A stretch of 64,000 nucleotides of DNA from Pseudo-nitzschia pungens (taxonomy: Eukaryota > Bacillariophyta > Bacillariophyceae > Bacillariales > Bacillariaceae), in assembly GCA_037355855.1 (NCBI GenBank), contig CM074758.1, positions 4,189,001-4,253,000 on the forward strand, read 5' to 3'. The translations under genes were made by a program, and so were the position numbers. The notes beneath the pieces were generated by a model, which was given only the letters and a program-made list of their open reading frames with translations, did no database searches and was not told where the DNA came from. Positions 1 to 10,185 of this stretch are shown piece by piece (position 1 is the first letter of the stretch; every line of letters starts with the position of its first letter).

Positions 1-484
1 GTAGATTTCTACACAACTTTACCATGCGATATCTCGCTCCCTTATACACCCCCAATCACAACCCCAGGACCTACATGTATTAACCAAGACCTGCGCTCTT
101 CGTTTCTGCTATCGGTTCAGTTGCTGGATGCTTCGTTTGGTTGCTTTGGTTGCCAATTCACCACTCGGCGGCCGATCGAGCAGCAGCAGCAGCAGCAAAC
201 CGACACATAATTTTCTACAGCACTTCCAGTACAGATTCTACCGTACAGCAAAACCGACAACGTTGTATTTCTGCTTCGATCTGTTTCCCAGCTCCATTCC
301 AAGGCCCTTAAGTATATCTTATACTTAATGTTCTACACTGTTTCCAAGCTGCTTAAGTGATTCTCACTTAATGTTCTACATTCTTCGAAGTTCCTTGCTG
401 AGTCCTCTTAAGTCTTTTCAAGTCGAAGTTCACGAACAGCCCCTTCCACTGTAGGAATCTTTTTTAAAAAAAAAAAAGAAATTC

Positions 485-1320
485 TGTCATCTGTTTTCAA
501 GTCCATTGCCCTGCTGGACCCTAAGTGTTTTCACTTATGGTCCTACTGTTTCTTGACCCAAGCCCCAAAGCCGCTAAGTACAGTTTGCTTAAGGCTCCAC
601 CACCTACATAACCCTCTCAGGTGTACTGTATAAATGTCATCTGTTTCCAAGTCTACTGCCCTGATGGACCCTAAGTGTTTTCGCTTATGGTCCTACTGTT
701 TCCTGACCCAAGCCCTAAAGCCACTAAGTACAGTTTGCTTAAGGCTCCCCTACCTACATATACCTCTCAGATGCATTCTTCAACTGTCATCTGTTTTCAA
801 GTCTACTGCCCTGATGGACCATAAGTGTTTTCGCTTATGGTCCTACTGTTTCCTTACCCAAGCCCCAAAGCCGCTAAGTACAGCTTGCTTAAGGCTCTCC
901 TACCTACATATACCTCTCAGATGCACACTTCAACTGTCATCTGTTTTCAAGTCTACTGCCCTGCTGGACCATAAGTGTTCTCACTTAAGGTCCTACTATT
1001 TCCTGACCCAAGCCCCAAAGCCGCTAAGTACAGCTTGCTTAAGGCTCTCCTACCTACATAACCCTCTCAGATGCACACTTCAACTGTCATCTGTTTTCAA
1101 GTCTACTGCCCTGATAGTCCATAATTGTTTTTGATTATGGACCTACTGTTTTTATGACCCAAGCCCCAAAGCTGCTAAGTACATGTTACTTAACGCACCA
1201 CCACCTACATATACCCCTCCAGTTCACAGTACAGCAGAGACCTGTTTTCAAGCCTACAGCCCTGATGGTCCATAAGTGTTTTCACTTAAAGGCCCTGTTT
1301 CCAAGCTACTACAGGAGAGC
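485..1320 (+). repeat. 150-bp tandem repeats in the 5' part of copy 1
   Basis: The landmark tgtcatctgtt recurs at 485, 635, 785, 935 and 1085, a spacing of exactly 150 bp, followed by a diverged unit near 1235. Each unit carries an inverted repeat around a tgttttcg-like loop. Examples are ggaccataag at 816-825 pairing with cttatggtcc at 834-843, and gtccataat at 1117-1125 pairing with attatggac at 1134-1142. Small ORFs read through the units but have no protein character. Confidence 0.9.
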
Positions 1321-1876
1321 AAGTTCAAGTTCGAACAGAAGGCCAGCTGTTACGAATTTGAATTTGGTAGTAGGCTCCACCGCCTCGTGTCTCCTACTAT
1401 GAAGTTCGAACAGAAGGACAGCTGTTACGAATTTGGTAGTAGGCTCCGTACTATATGTACCATACAGTGGTAAGGAATGTGTTTGGGGCACTCGCATTAC
1501 TGATGCTGCAACACAGCATGCTGAGACCAGTTTCGCTTGCGTCAGCTGACCACTTGCATTACTGATACTATGTATCTGAGGAAGGGTTTTGCTTGTGTCA
1601 GCTGACCACTCCAAGCATTACTGATGCTGTACAGCGGCATGCAAGGGACAGTTTTGCTTGTGTTTTTCCCTTTCACGTTCTTGTTACCCCCTCACCTGTA
1701 CGACTTGCAACAGCAGAGTCTGTTGTGCTCTGGACTGGTTCGTTTTTTCCTGTTTCTTACCAAGGTTCGTTTGCAAAATAGTCGTCCTTACAACCTGGGG
1801 CCTATTCCCCATGGTTGAGGCGGCGCGTCGTTCTACAACTTGGGGCCTAACCTCTCTTCGATTGAGGCGACGATAA

Positions 1877-1918
1877 AGTCTGGTTACAGACTGAGTAGCT
1901 TTTAACCACCTTCGGTGG
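1877..1918 (+). other. Paired 3'-terminal stem-loops of the short LINE-related element
   Basis: Two short hairpins precede the TTA-rich tail. The first is agtctg (1877-1882) with cagact (1887-1892) around the loop gtta. The second is ccacc (1906-1910) with ggtgg (1914-1918) around ttc. Both recur at the 3' ends of the other copies in the window. In LINE/SINE pairs, conserved 3' stem-loops are typically the reverse transcriptase recognition site; that role here is inference. Confidence 0.7.
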
Positions 1919-1941
1919 ATTTTCCTACTTAAATAAGTATA

Positions 1942-4563
1942 TTATATTATATTATATCTTGCATCCCCATCACCAAAAAAGGGAAGAGAGTCATCCTGCA
2001 TTGGATCTGCAGCAGGTGCAGTTTCCACAACACAATTGACAGCAGCATCCCAATGGTAAGCTTCCATTTCAGTCAAGCACTCAGAAGAGAACCATTGGCG
2101 AACACAAGAACCATAATGAGCTTCCAGTATAATAGGCAGGAAAGACAACATGGCCATTGCTTCAGCCTTGGTAGTGATATTGTACAAAGCAAGGATCTCG
2201 CCTCGGTATGAACTGGTATCAACAGAAAGAAAAAGAGGCCATGACCAATTGTCACGGGTTCGGATGCCCAGAAGCACACTGCGCAGTGTCTTCAAACCCA
2301 GCCCTTGGCCCAAGTCAACTGGAAGATCAAGATCAACTACCCCCAGAACAGGAGCAGTTTCATGGCTCTCAATAAATTTGGCTTGGCGGTGCTTAGCCTG
2401 GCGAACAGTCTTGAGCTTGGAGGGGGGAAGAGGTCTGTCAGAAGGATTGGTAGCTGTCTCAATAAACTTGTAGAATTTACCATCAGGTAAAGAGGCAATG
2501 TCTGAAGGTTTGCAACGGTTGAACTGGGCTTTGAGGAGCTTAACAGTTTGGGCGCGCTTTGTTGCATCACATAAAACATGAGCAGCCAGAACCGGATTGG
2601 GATCAGGAGTTCTGGAGTTGTCAAGGCTGATAGTCTTCCTGATAACAGCAATAGGACACGCCTGAAACCTGGGATGAGTTTGAAGCAATTCGTTGTAGTG
2701 GTCAAGATCAAAACTCTGCATGTAAGATCCAAGGAGAAAGCCACATGTGACAATAACTGGGGCCTGTATGTGGTCATATTTCAGGTCCATATCACGGTCT
2801 CTGAGCCTCTGGAGCAATTGTGCTGAAAAGAGTTTCTCCAGGGAAGCACTGTGTCCCACAAAGAAGCGTAGATGAGGAGCAGTTCTACTGCGAAGCCAGA
2901 GCTGAGCAACATACAATTCCAAGGTCTTCCTGTCAGGAAGTGTCGTCCAAAACTTGGTAACAGGCTTGGCCTTGGGGTTGAGCCTGGCTCTGGAGGGAAA
3001 AACATACAACACCAGGCGCTTGTCAACAGTCCATAGAAGATCCAAAGCTTCCTTGAGAGACTTGAGCAGCTCATCATATAGTTCCCCAGGGCGTGGTGAC
3101 ATCAACCTTGGAAGGGACAGAGTGACATAAGAACTATGAGAACACTTGGTGCCAGCAGTGACATCCACTGGAGCTCTAGAATCACTGGAGCAAACCCCTC
3201 GGCGTTGGAGGAAATGCCCAGCAGAGGAGGACAAGACAGTAGCATCACCACCACCAGGAAGAAAGGACACTGATTTGGAAGTGGAAGATTTGGAAGTGGA
3301 AGCATCATCAGCCACTGGTGGCGCAGGTGTAGGAGGGCGCTTCTTGAAATGCCAATGAGAACCAAGCACCTGATTGGCTGCCCACCATACTTTGCCTTCA
3401 GTACTAGGCAAAAGGTTGCCTTCACAATACAGGTCATCAAAACACTCAGGAGACATCTTGACCAAACCAATAAGACATTGCTTCAGAGCCTGGCCAGGTG
3501 GTTGCTTGGTCCAGGCTGGGGCAGAGTCTTGAAAGCAAGCAGAGGCAATAGAAGCCAAGGAAGCTACAGAGGCATTGCGCCAGTCTGGAGTGTCCGGAAA
3601 AACCTGAGCATAAACAGGAGGGATGGCAGTCCGGCAAATATCATGGATGGATTTTTTGTCTTTACCCTCCTTCTTGCTGAAAAAGTGTGTGGGGCTTGGA
3701 CACCCAGCCCATAATCGGGTACCAGTTGGAGATTTTCGAAAGGCATGAATTGCAGATGGTATAGGAGACTTGCCAGAACAGGGACCCTTACCATAAAAAC
3801 ACCAGAAGAAGGAAGCGGAATGAGCCCTGTTGGCAGCAGCCAGAGCCTCCTGGCGTTGGAATTGGCGTGCTTGCTGCTGAGAGGGATCAGACTTCTGGGC
3901 AGAGGAAAAGGCAAGAGTAGATTGCTTGAGGATGGATGAAGCAGGGACCTTGCCTGAGGTCCCAGAGCCCTTTGGTGTGTGTCTGGACTTCTGTTGGCCT
4001 GGCAGCTGGGAGCCTGCCTGGTTGGATCCTGGCTGCTGGGAGCCTGACTGCGGAGGACCTGACTCCTGGGAGCCTAGCTGAGAAGCTGTTGACAGAGAAG
4101 AAGTTTGCAAGGAATCCCCTGGTGCAGAGTCCCCTGGTGCAGATTCCCCTGGTGCAGATTCAGTGCCAAGCATCTCAACATCAGAGAGCACACCTGCAGA
4201 AGAAGAAGTCGTCAAGGAATCCCCTGGAGCAGGTTCAGTGCCAAGCATATCAACATCAGAAAGCACACCTGCAGATGAGGACACAGAAGACGATGAAGAC
4301 ATATCATCAACAGAAGACCCAGGCATAGAGGATGAAGAGGCTGATGAGTCAGAGAAAGAGGATGATCTGGTATCAAGAGTAGGAGAGGGAGTAGTAAGAG
4401 CAGAGGTGGCACTAGAATGTCTTGGAGGGGTCTTTTGCACAAATGGGCGCTTGTTAGACCGAGTCCCAGAGGCAGACCTAGCAGAAGAAGGAGGTGTGGA
4501 AGATCTTTTCTTCCGGGAAGCTGTTTGGGAGGCGGGCCGCCCCTTAGTGGGAGGGGGAGACAT
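1942..4563 (-). pseudogene. LINE ORF1, 3'-truncated inverted copy
   Basis: This is a minus-strand reading frame starting at ATG 4563 (MSPPPTKGRPASQ) and nearly identical to the intact ORF1 at 16019-19153. It includes the Ser/Pro-rich N-terminus and the conserved central region (WCFYGKGPCSGKSP, then LYVFPSRARLNPKAK). The copy stops matching near 1960, where the intact protein continues for about 180 residues. The last few codons and the stop come from the TTA-rich tail of the neighbouring short element. No zinc knuckle or RNA-binding fold is recognisable by eye. The upstream extension of the frame through the repeats is not treated as coding. Confidence 0.75.
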
Positions 4564-7500
4564 TGTACCAGAAGTGGGCAAGGGCCGGGGCAGGAGAAGC
4601 ACCGGTTGAGGGCAAACAACAGCTGAAAAGCAAGCAAGTGGGTGCTGGACCAACAGCAGACACGCCTCTTGGATGTGCAGGTGCCAGGTGATGACAAAGG
4701 CCGGGGCAGGAGAAGCACCGGTTGATGACAAAGGCCGGGGCAGGAGAAGCACCGGGTGATGACAATGGCCGGGGCAGGAGGAGCACCGGTTGAGATCAAA
4801 GCAACAACTGAAAAGCAGGCAATTGGGTGTTGGACCAACAGCAGACACGCCTCTTGGATTTAAAAGCCACAGCAGAAAAGCAACCAGCTGGGAGCAGAAG
4901 CAACAACAGAAACGCCGCTTTGGATGTAGAGGTGCCAGGTGATAGCAAAAGCTGGGGCAGAAGAAGCAGCAGGTGAAGGCAGAAGCAACAACAGAAACTC
5001 CACTTGGGTACAGAACTGCCTGATGATGACAAAAGCCGGGGCAGTAGAATCACCAGTTGAGTGCAGAAGCAACCACAGAAACGCCACTTGGATGCTGAAA
5101 AGCCACAGCAGAAAAGCAACCAGCTGGGTGCAGGAGCAACAACAGACACTCCGCTTGGATGTAGAAGTGCCAGGTGATGACAAAAGCCGGGGCAGTAGAA
5201 GCACCAATTGAATGCAGAAGCAACAACAGAACCGCCACTTGGGTGCAGAAATGCCTGATGATGACAAAAGCTGGGGCAGTAGAATCACCAGTTGAGTGCA
5301 GAAGCAACCACAGAAACGCCACTTGGATGCTGAAAAGCCACAGCAGAAAAGCAACCAGCTGGGTGCAGGAGCAACAACAGACACGCCGCTTGGATGTAGA
5401 AATGCCAGGTAAGGACAAAAGCCGGGGCAGTAGAAGCACCAATTGAATGCAGAAGCAACAACAGAACCGCCACTTGGGTGCAGAACTGCCTGATGATGAC
5501 AAAAAGCGGGGTGGTAGAATCACCAGTTGAGTGCAGAAGCAACCACAGAACCGCCACTTGGATGCTGAAAAGCCACAGCAGAAAAGCAACCAGCTGGGTG
5601 CAGGAGCAACAACAGACACGCCGCTTGGATGTAGAAGTGCCAGGTGATGACAAAAGCCGGGGCAGTAGAAGCACCAATTGAATGCAGAAGCAACAACAGA
5701 ACCGCCACTTGGGTGCAGAAATGCCTGATGATGACAAAAGCTGGGGCAGTAGAATCACCAGTTGAGTGCAGAAGCAACAACAGAACCGCCACTTGGATGC
5801 TGAAAAGCCACAGCAGAAAAGCAACCAGCTGGGTGCAGGAGCAACAACAGACACGCCGCTTGGATGTAGAAGTGCCAGGTGAGGACAGATGCCAGGGCAG
5901 TAGAAGCACCAGTTGAAAGCAGAAGCAACAGCAGAAAACCTCCAGTGGAGTGCAGAAGCAACAACAGAAACAACAGAAACGCCGCTTTGGATGTAGAGGT
6001 GCCAGGTGAGAGCAAAAGCCGGGGCAGTAGAAGCACCAGTTGAATGCAGAAGCAACAACAGAACCGCTGCTTGGATGAAGAAATGCCAGTTGATGACAAA
6101 GGCCAGGCCACAGCAGAAAAGCAACCAGCAGTTGAGTGCAGAAGCAACAACAGAAACGCCGCTTGGGTGCAGAAATACCAGGTGATAACAAAAGCCGGGG
6201 CAGTAGAAGCACCGGTTGAGGGCAGATCAACAGCAGAAAAACCACCAGTTGAATGCAGAAACAACAACAGAAACGCCGCTTAGGTGCAAAATTGTAGGCT
6301 GGGTAACAGGGTAGAGCAGCAACAACAGGTCCAACTTTGGGCTGGACAAGGAAAAGCTCCAGGGGAACCAAAAGAAAAGACTGGAGCACTACCAGAAGAG
6401 TCACGTTCGAAACCCACAGAGGTGCTCTGGAGTTACAGAATTTAGGAGCTCCAGTAGACCACTGCAAATCGTGTAGAAACTACAGGGAAAATTCTGGTAG
6501 TTCTGTCAGGAGTTGCGGGCAAATGGATAGAAGTACCACTTTTGGCCCTGTAGAATTTACGTAGGGGGGATAGTTGCTGCTTGCTTGGAAAGGGGCTTTA
6601 GTAGGAACACTTAGGGACCGGGGGATATCAATGGCAGGGCACACTTAAAAGGCTCAGGAGGGAACTTGAAGTTCAAACTCGCGAGTACTTATAAGTGGAA
6701 ACAGTATCCAGGGGCAATTGGCTTGAAAACAGGGACCTTGAGCGAGACACTTAGGGACCAGGGAAGCTGCTTGCTTGAAAACAGGGGCTTTAGTAGAAAC
6801 ACCTAGGGACCAGAGGGAGGCTTGTGTCTTGAAAACAGTGTCGAACTTGAAGTTCAAGTTGGGGTTGCTTAATAGCGAAAACACTTAGGGATCAGGGAAC
6901 TCGCAAACACTTAGGGACCAGGGAAATTGTAGTCTTGAAAACAAGGGGCTGTAGTAGCTGTAGTCTTGGAAACAAGAGTGCAATAAGTAGGAGGTACTTA
7001 GGGATCGGTTGGTCTTGGCTTGAAAACAGGTGTAGTAGGGGGAGCCTTAAGCAAAAACACTTAGGGACTAGGGGGCTTGGCTAGGAAACAGGGGTACTCT
7101 TAAGTGATAAACACTTAAGGAGCGGTGGGCAATTGGCTTGAAAATAAAGGGGGAACTGGAAGATATGCTCGCGCGAACTTGCAAGTACTTAAGGATCAGC
7201 GCGTAGGAACCTTCTAGAAGGGGAGTGTATATGTGTTCGGTCTTGAAGAATGTAGAACGTTAAGTGGGTTTGACCTTGAAGAATGTAGAACGTTAAGTGG
7301 GTATCACTTAAGGGGCTTGGAAGACTGTATAGCGTTAAATGAAAAGGTAGCTTGAAAACAGATCGAAAAACAAACCGAGCTCGGAGACAAACTGAGCGTG
7401 GAGACTAACCGGAGCAGAGCTGCTGTAGAAATTAGTACTGCAATTGCTGTAGAAAATTATGTGTCCTTGTTTTCGGTCGTGTTGCTTGTTGCTTGCCGAC

Positions 7501-7735
7501 CGGCCGACCGACAGGAAACAAGGAACCAAAGCAACCAAAGGAAGCAAGGAGCAGCCAAACAAACAGCAGAATCAGATAGGGGAGGTCTCTGTTAATAGGT
7601 GTAGTGCTTGGTTTTGTTGTAGGAGCTTTAGAAGTGAGTGAGATATCAAAGGGGAAAGTTGTGTAGAAATCTACGTGTTTTAAGTACTGGAACATCGGAA
7701 CGTCGGACAAAATGCGCGATGCGAAAATTGTATTA
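1960..7735 (-). mobile_element. Inverted LINE copy: complete 5' end, repeats, ORF1 part; ORF2 missing
   Basis: On the minus strand this runs from the LINE 5' end (near 7735, same terminal sequence as at 22346-22417) through the 5' UTR and tandem repeats into ORF1, breaking off at ~1960. ORF2 is absent. The 5' end abuts a plus-strand 3' fragment (7736-8125). An inverted 5' part joined to a sense 3' part is the arrangement produced by twin priming in LINE insertions. The 6560-7330 region closely matches the 5' UTR at 21260-22030. Confidence 0.7.
4856..6290 (-). repeat. 235-bp higher-order tandem repeat in the inverted LINE copy
   Basis: The landmark gatgctgaaaag occurs at 5091, 5326, 5561 and 5796, spaced exactly 235 bp. 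Each 235-bp unit is itself built of diverged sub-units containing gccggggcagtagaa. Flanking material at 4856-5090 and 5930-6290 is more degenerate. The array occupies the position held by the 34-bp array in the full-length LINE (19170-20930). Long minus-strand frames run through it in several phases because the units contain few stops; I read this as repeat, not protein. Confidence 0.85.
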
Positions 7736-8125
7736 CTGATACTATGTATCTGAGGAAGGGTTTTGCTTGTGTCGGCTGACAACTAGCATTACTGATGCTT
7801 TACAGCAGCATTCCAGGGACAGTTTTGCTTGTGTCTTTCCCTTTCACGTTCTTGTTACCCCGTCTCCTGTACGCTTTGCAACAGCAGTGTCTGTTGTGCT
7901 CTGGACTGGTTTGTTTTTTTCCTGTTTCTTACCAAGGTTCGTTTGCAAAATAGCCGTATTTACAACCTGGGGCCTATTCCCCATGGTTGAGGCGGCGCGT
8001 CGTTCTACGACTTGGGGTCCTGACTCTTCGATTGAGGCGACGATAAAGTCTGGTTACAGACTGAGTAGCTTTTAACCACCTTCGGTGGATTTTCCTACTT
8101 AAATAAGTATATTATTATTATTATT
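7736..8125 (+). mobile_element. 5'-truncated 3' end of a short LINE-related element
   Basis: This 390-bp segment is essentially identical to 32623-33013, the last part of the short element. It contains the agtctg/cagact and ccacc/ggtgg stem-loops and ends in an attatt-rich tail. It directly follows the outward-facing 5' end of the inverted LINE copy and is inserted in the LTR that resumes at 8126. Confidence 0.8.
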
Positions 8126-8384
8126 ACGAGATATTGTTATGCAAAATTGAGAATGGAGACATATAAAATTTGGAGTCGTGAGCATAGCCACATTTCGGAA
8201 TGCTCTGCCATAAATGTTGATTCATTGTCGGTTCCCACGATTAGGCATATATTCTATTCTGGGACTCGACTGTATTAATTAGAACACATATAAAAATGTA
8301 TTCATGACTGAAGATATTCAATTCCCATGTGGGATTCGGTTAATTATTCAGTCGTAACCTACTAGTGTACGCTAGCATGTTACA
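8126..8384 (-). repeat. 3' LTR of gypsy #1 (truncated by LINE insertion)
   Basis: The sequence from acgagatattg to tgttaca matches 35038-35297 with only a few differences. About 60 bp of the LTR that should precede it are displaced by the insertion ending at 8125 and presumably lie before the window. Confidence 0.85.
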
Positions 8385-8427
8385 TAGTGCCTCATGATTG
8401 AACGAATTCCACGATTAAGCCCATCCG

Positions 8428-9675
8428 TTAAGCCGACCAGTGGTTCGCAGACGAATCTGAGTCTTCTGATTGGCTCATTCGAATATCCGGGATTTCATTT
8501 GGTTGAACCGGTTCTTGATATGGAGTAATCTTTCGAATGTTCACTGTTTCCACTATCGAGGGCGCTTTCTGCAATCGTACAGTTCCATTATTGTTGACTT
8601 GACTGATCACAAAGGGACCGGTCTTCCGAGGTTGCAGCTTATCGGGATCCGGCTCCTGCATCCATACTTTGTCATCGACTTGAAAGGTATGGTTGATTCT
8701 TTTGGCATTGTCTCTTAGTAAATTCTTGTTAATTCCCTGTTGCCGGAGGTTTTGAAACGCTAGTAGATTGGAGGTCAGTGGCAGATCAATCAGCATGTCA
8801 CGATTGAATACCAGGGAACCTGGAGATGCCTGTAGAGCAGCATTGACAGCACACCTGGAGGCGTGCATGCAAGTCGAGAGGGCATTATCCATGAGCTGAC
8901 TAGCTCTGGTGTTGGCTTGAGGGGGATTAACATGGATTAGAACTCTGAGGATGTCTGCAACAGTATGATGAACTCTTTCACAGATGGCGTTTGACTGGGG
9001 GTTCTTTACTGTAGTGGGAATGGACTGAATCCCATACTGCTTGAGTGTGGTCTGGAATTCAGCTCCTAGGAATTCTCCACCGTTGTCATGGACACACCTG
9101 ATGGGTCTTGGGTATCTTGAGAGCCAGCAGTTCTTGAATTGGTCTGAGACATGTTGGGAGGACTTGTCTCTGATTTGGATGATCTGTAGTAAGTTGGTGA
9201 CTGGATCAATACAAGTTAGGGCCTTGAAGTTATAGTTCTTGCCCTGAGCTGTAATCTTCCATGGGCCTATGAGGTCCACATGAATCTCGTTGAATGGCGC
9301 TAGTGGGGCTTCTTTCGGTGGAAGCTTCCCATACTTGGAGTGTTGATTCTTGTATTTAATGCAGTTGTCGGGGCAGATGTAGGCCTTGCAAAGGTTGGAT
9401 AGATTATCCGCGTAGAATCTTGAAGAGATAGTCTGGTAAAGCCTGGTGGATCCACAATGACCCAACAGAAGATGATACCACTTGATTGTATCATCAATAA
9501 GTGTTGAAGGAATGTAAATTCTCCAACTATCTGGGTTAGACTGGTTCGCATAACATAGCATTTGATTGCCTTCTAATTCTTGGTAGAAGAAGGCTTTAGA
9601 TTGAGTCTTGAACTTGATGGTAGGGTCCTTTTGTTGATGGAGATAGATAGTTGAATAGTTCACCGGGCATTCCAT
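8428..9675 (-). pseudogene. Ty3/gypsy #1 integrase (3' part of pol)
   Basis: This frame encodes a retroviral-type integrase. An HHCC-like zinc region lies near the start (HLLLGHCG, then CKAYICPDNC). It is followed by the DDE core, with HVDLIGPW giving the first Asp, HDNGGEF the second and NPQSNAICERVH the Glu. A C-terminal domain contains the GPFVISQVNNNGTVRLQKAP strand region, and the protein ends in HWSA as in the other copies. The frame is cut at its start (9675) by the insertion of gypsy #2; it resumes at 29017. Integrase inserts element cDNA into chromosomal DNA. Confidence 0.9.
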
Positions 9676-9884
9676 TGTAACACTCTAAGGTGGAAATTTC
9701 AAAGTAGTATGAATAATTGTGTGTTATTTCACTTTACGAGATGGGATTAAAATTAGAGAGAGGAAATAATGAGCGATGAGGTCATCGCGACCTCTTCATA
9801 TAATCTACATCCCTGTATATAACATATATTCTGTATGTAACCTTAATCGTACGATCGCTCTCTTCTGCATGCCTGTTCATACAT
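9676..9884 (-). repeat. 3' LTR of gypsy #2, part next to integrase of #1
   Basis: It begins tgtaacactctaagg, as in the intact LTR at 28698, and runs to the 19-bp LINE target copy at 9866-9884. The rest of the LTR resumes at 22437. Confidence 0.9.
9866..9884. repeat. LINE target-site duplication, left copy
   Basis: tgcatgcctgttcatacat is repeated exactly at 22418-22436. The undisrupted site is present once in the paralogous LTR near 28889-28907, which serves as an empty-site control. Confidence 0.92.
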
Positions 9885-9918
9885 AATAATAATAATATAC
9901 GTATTTAAATAACTTTAA

Positions 9919-9960
9919 TCACCAAAGGTGAAACTAAATTACTCAGTCTGTAACCAGACT
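9919..9960 (-). other. 3'-terminal stem-loops of the autonomous LINE
   Basis: On the minus strand agtctg/cagact (loop gtta) is followed by tcacc/ggtga (loop ttt). They occupy the same place as the hairpins of the short element. The second stem shows a compensatory change: C-G in the short family, T-A here. They are likely part of the RNA signal used to start reverse transcription, an inference from LINE biology. Confidence 0.7.
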
Positions 9961-10185
9961 TTAACGTCGCCTCCATCATAGAGTCAGGACCCCAAGTGGC
10001 AGAACGACAAATTTTCAAACAAACCTTGAACATCAAGCAGGGAAAAGGACAAACAAGTCCCACAAAAAAGGGACTTGAGAGAAAGTGAAATGGGAATGAA
10101 GATATTGGGATAAGATCCAGTATCAAAAGGGATGGGACAGGATAAGAAGCAGGAACAGAAGACAAAACCAAGGTACAAAGTGTAA

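Larger units (their letters stand above)
1..1958 (+). mobile_element. Non-autonomous LINE-related element, copy 1 (5' end outside window)
   Basis: This segment is collinear with the element at 30910-33013. Both have the same 5' block (gtagatttctacacaac at base 1), a run of 150-bp repeats, a tail with two stem-loops, and a TTA-rich end. It has no long ORF of its own. Its 5' sequence is the reverse complement of the 5' end of the autonomous LINE (22346-22417). The first ~50 bases of the element lie before base 1. It ends directly against an inverted LINE copy near 1960, so no right-hand target duplication is visible. Confidence 0.8.

Noticed and set aside
485..1320. CRISPR-like array
   Set aside because: The whole 150-bp unit is repeated without unique spacers, and the context is a eukaryotic retroelement.
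634..1402. Plus-strand frames in the 150-bp repeats (also 31427-32553)
   Set aside because: The periodic peptide comes from the repeat; frames are broken differently in the two copies.
4860..6467. Several minus-strand frames of 117-315 codons
   Set aside because: They are translations of the 235-bp repeat in different phases, with no protein character.
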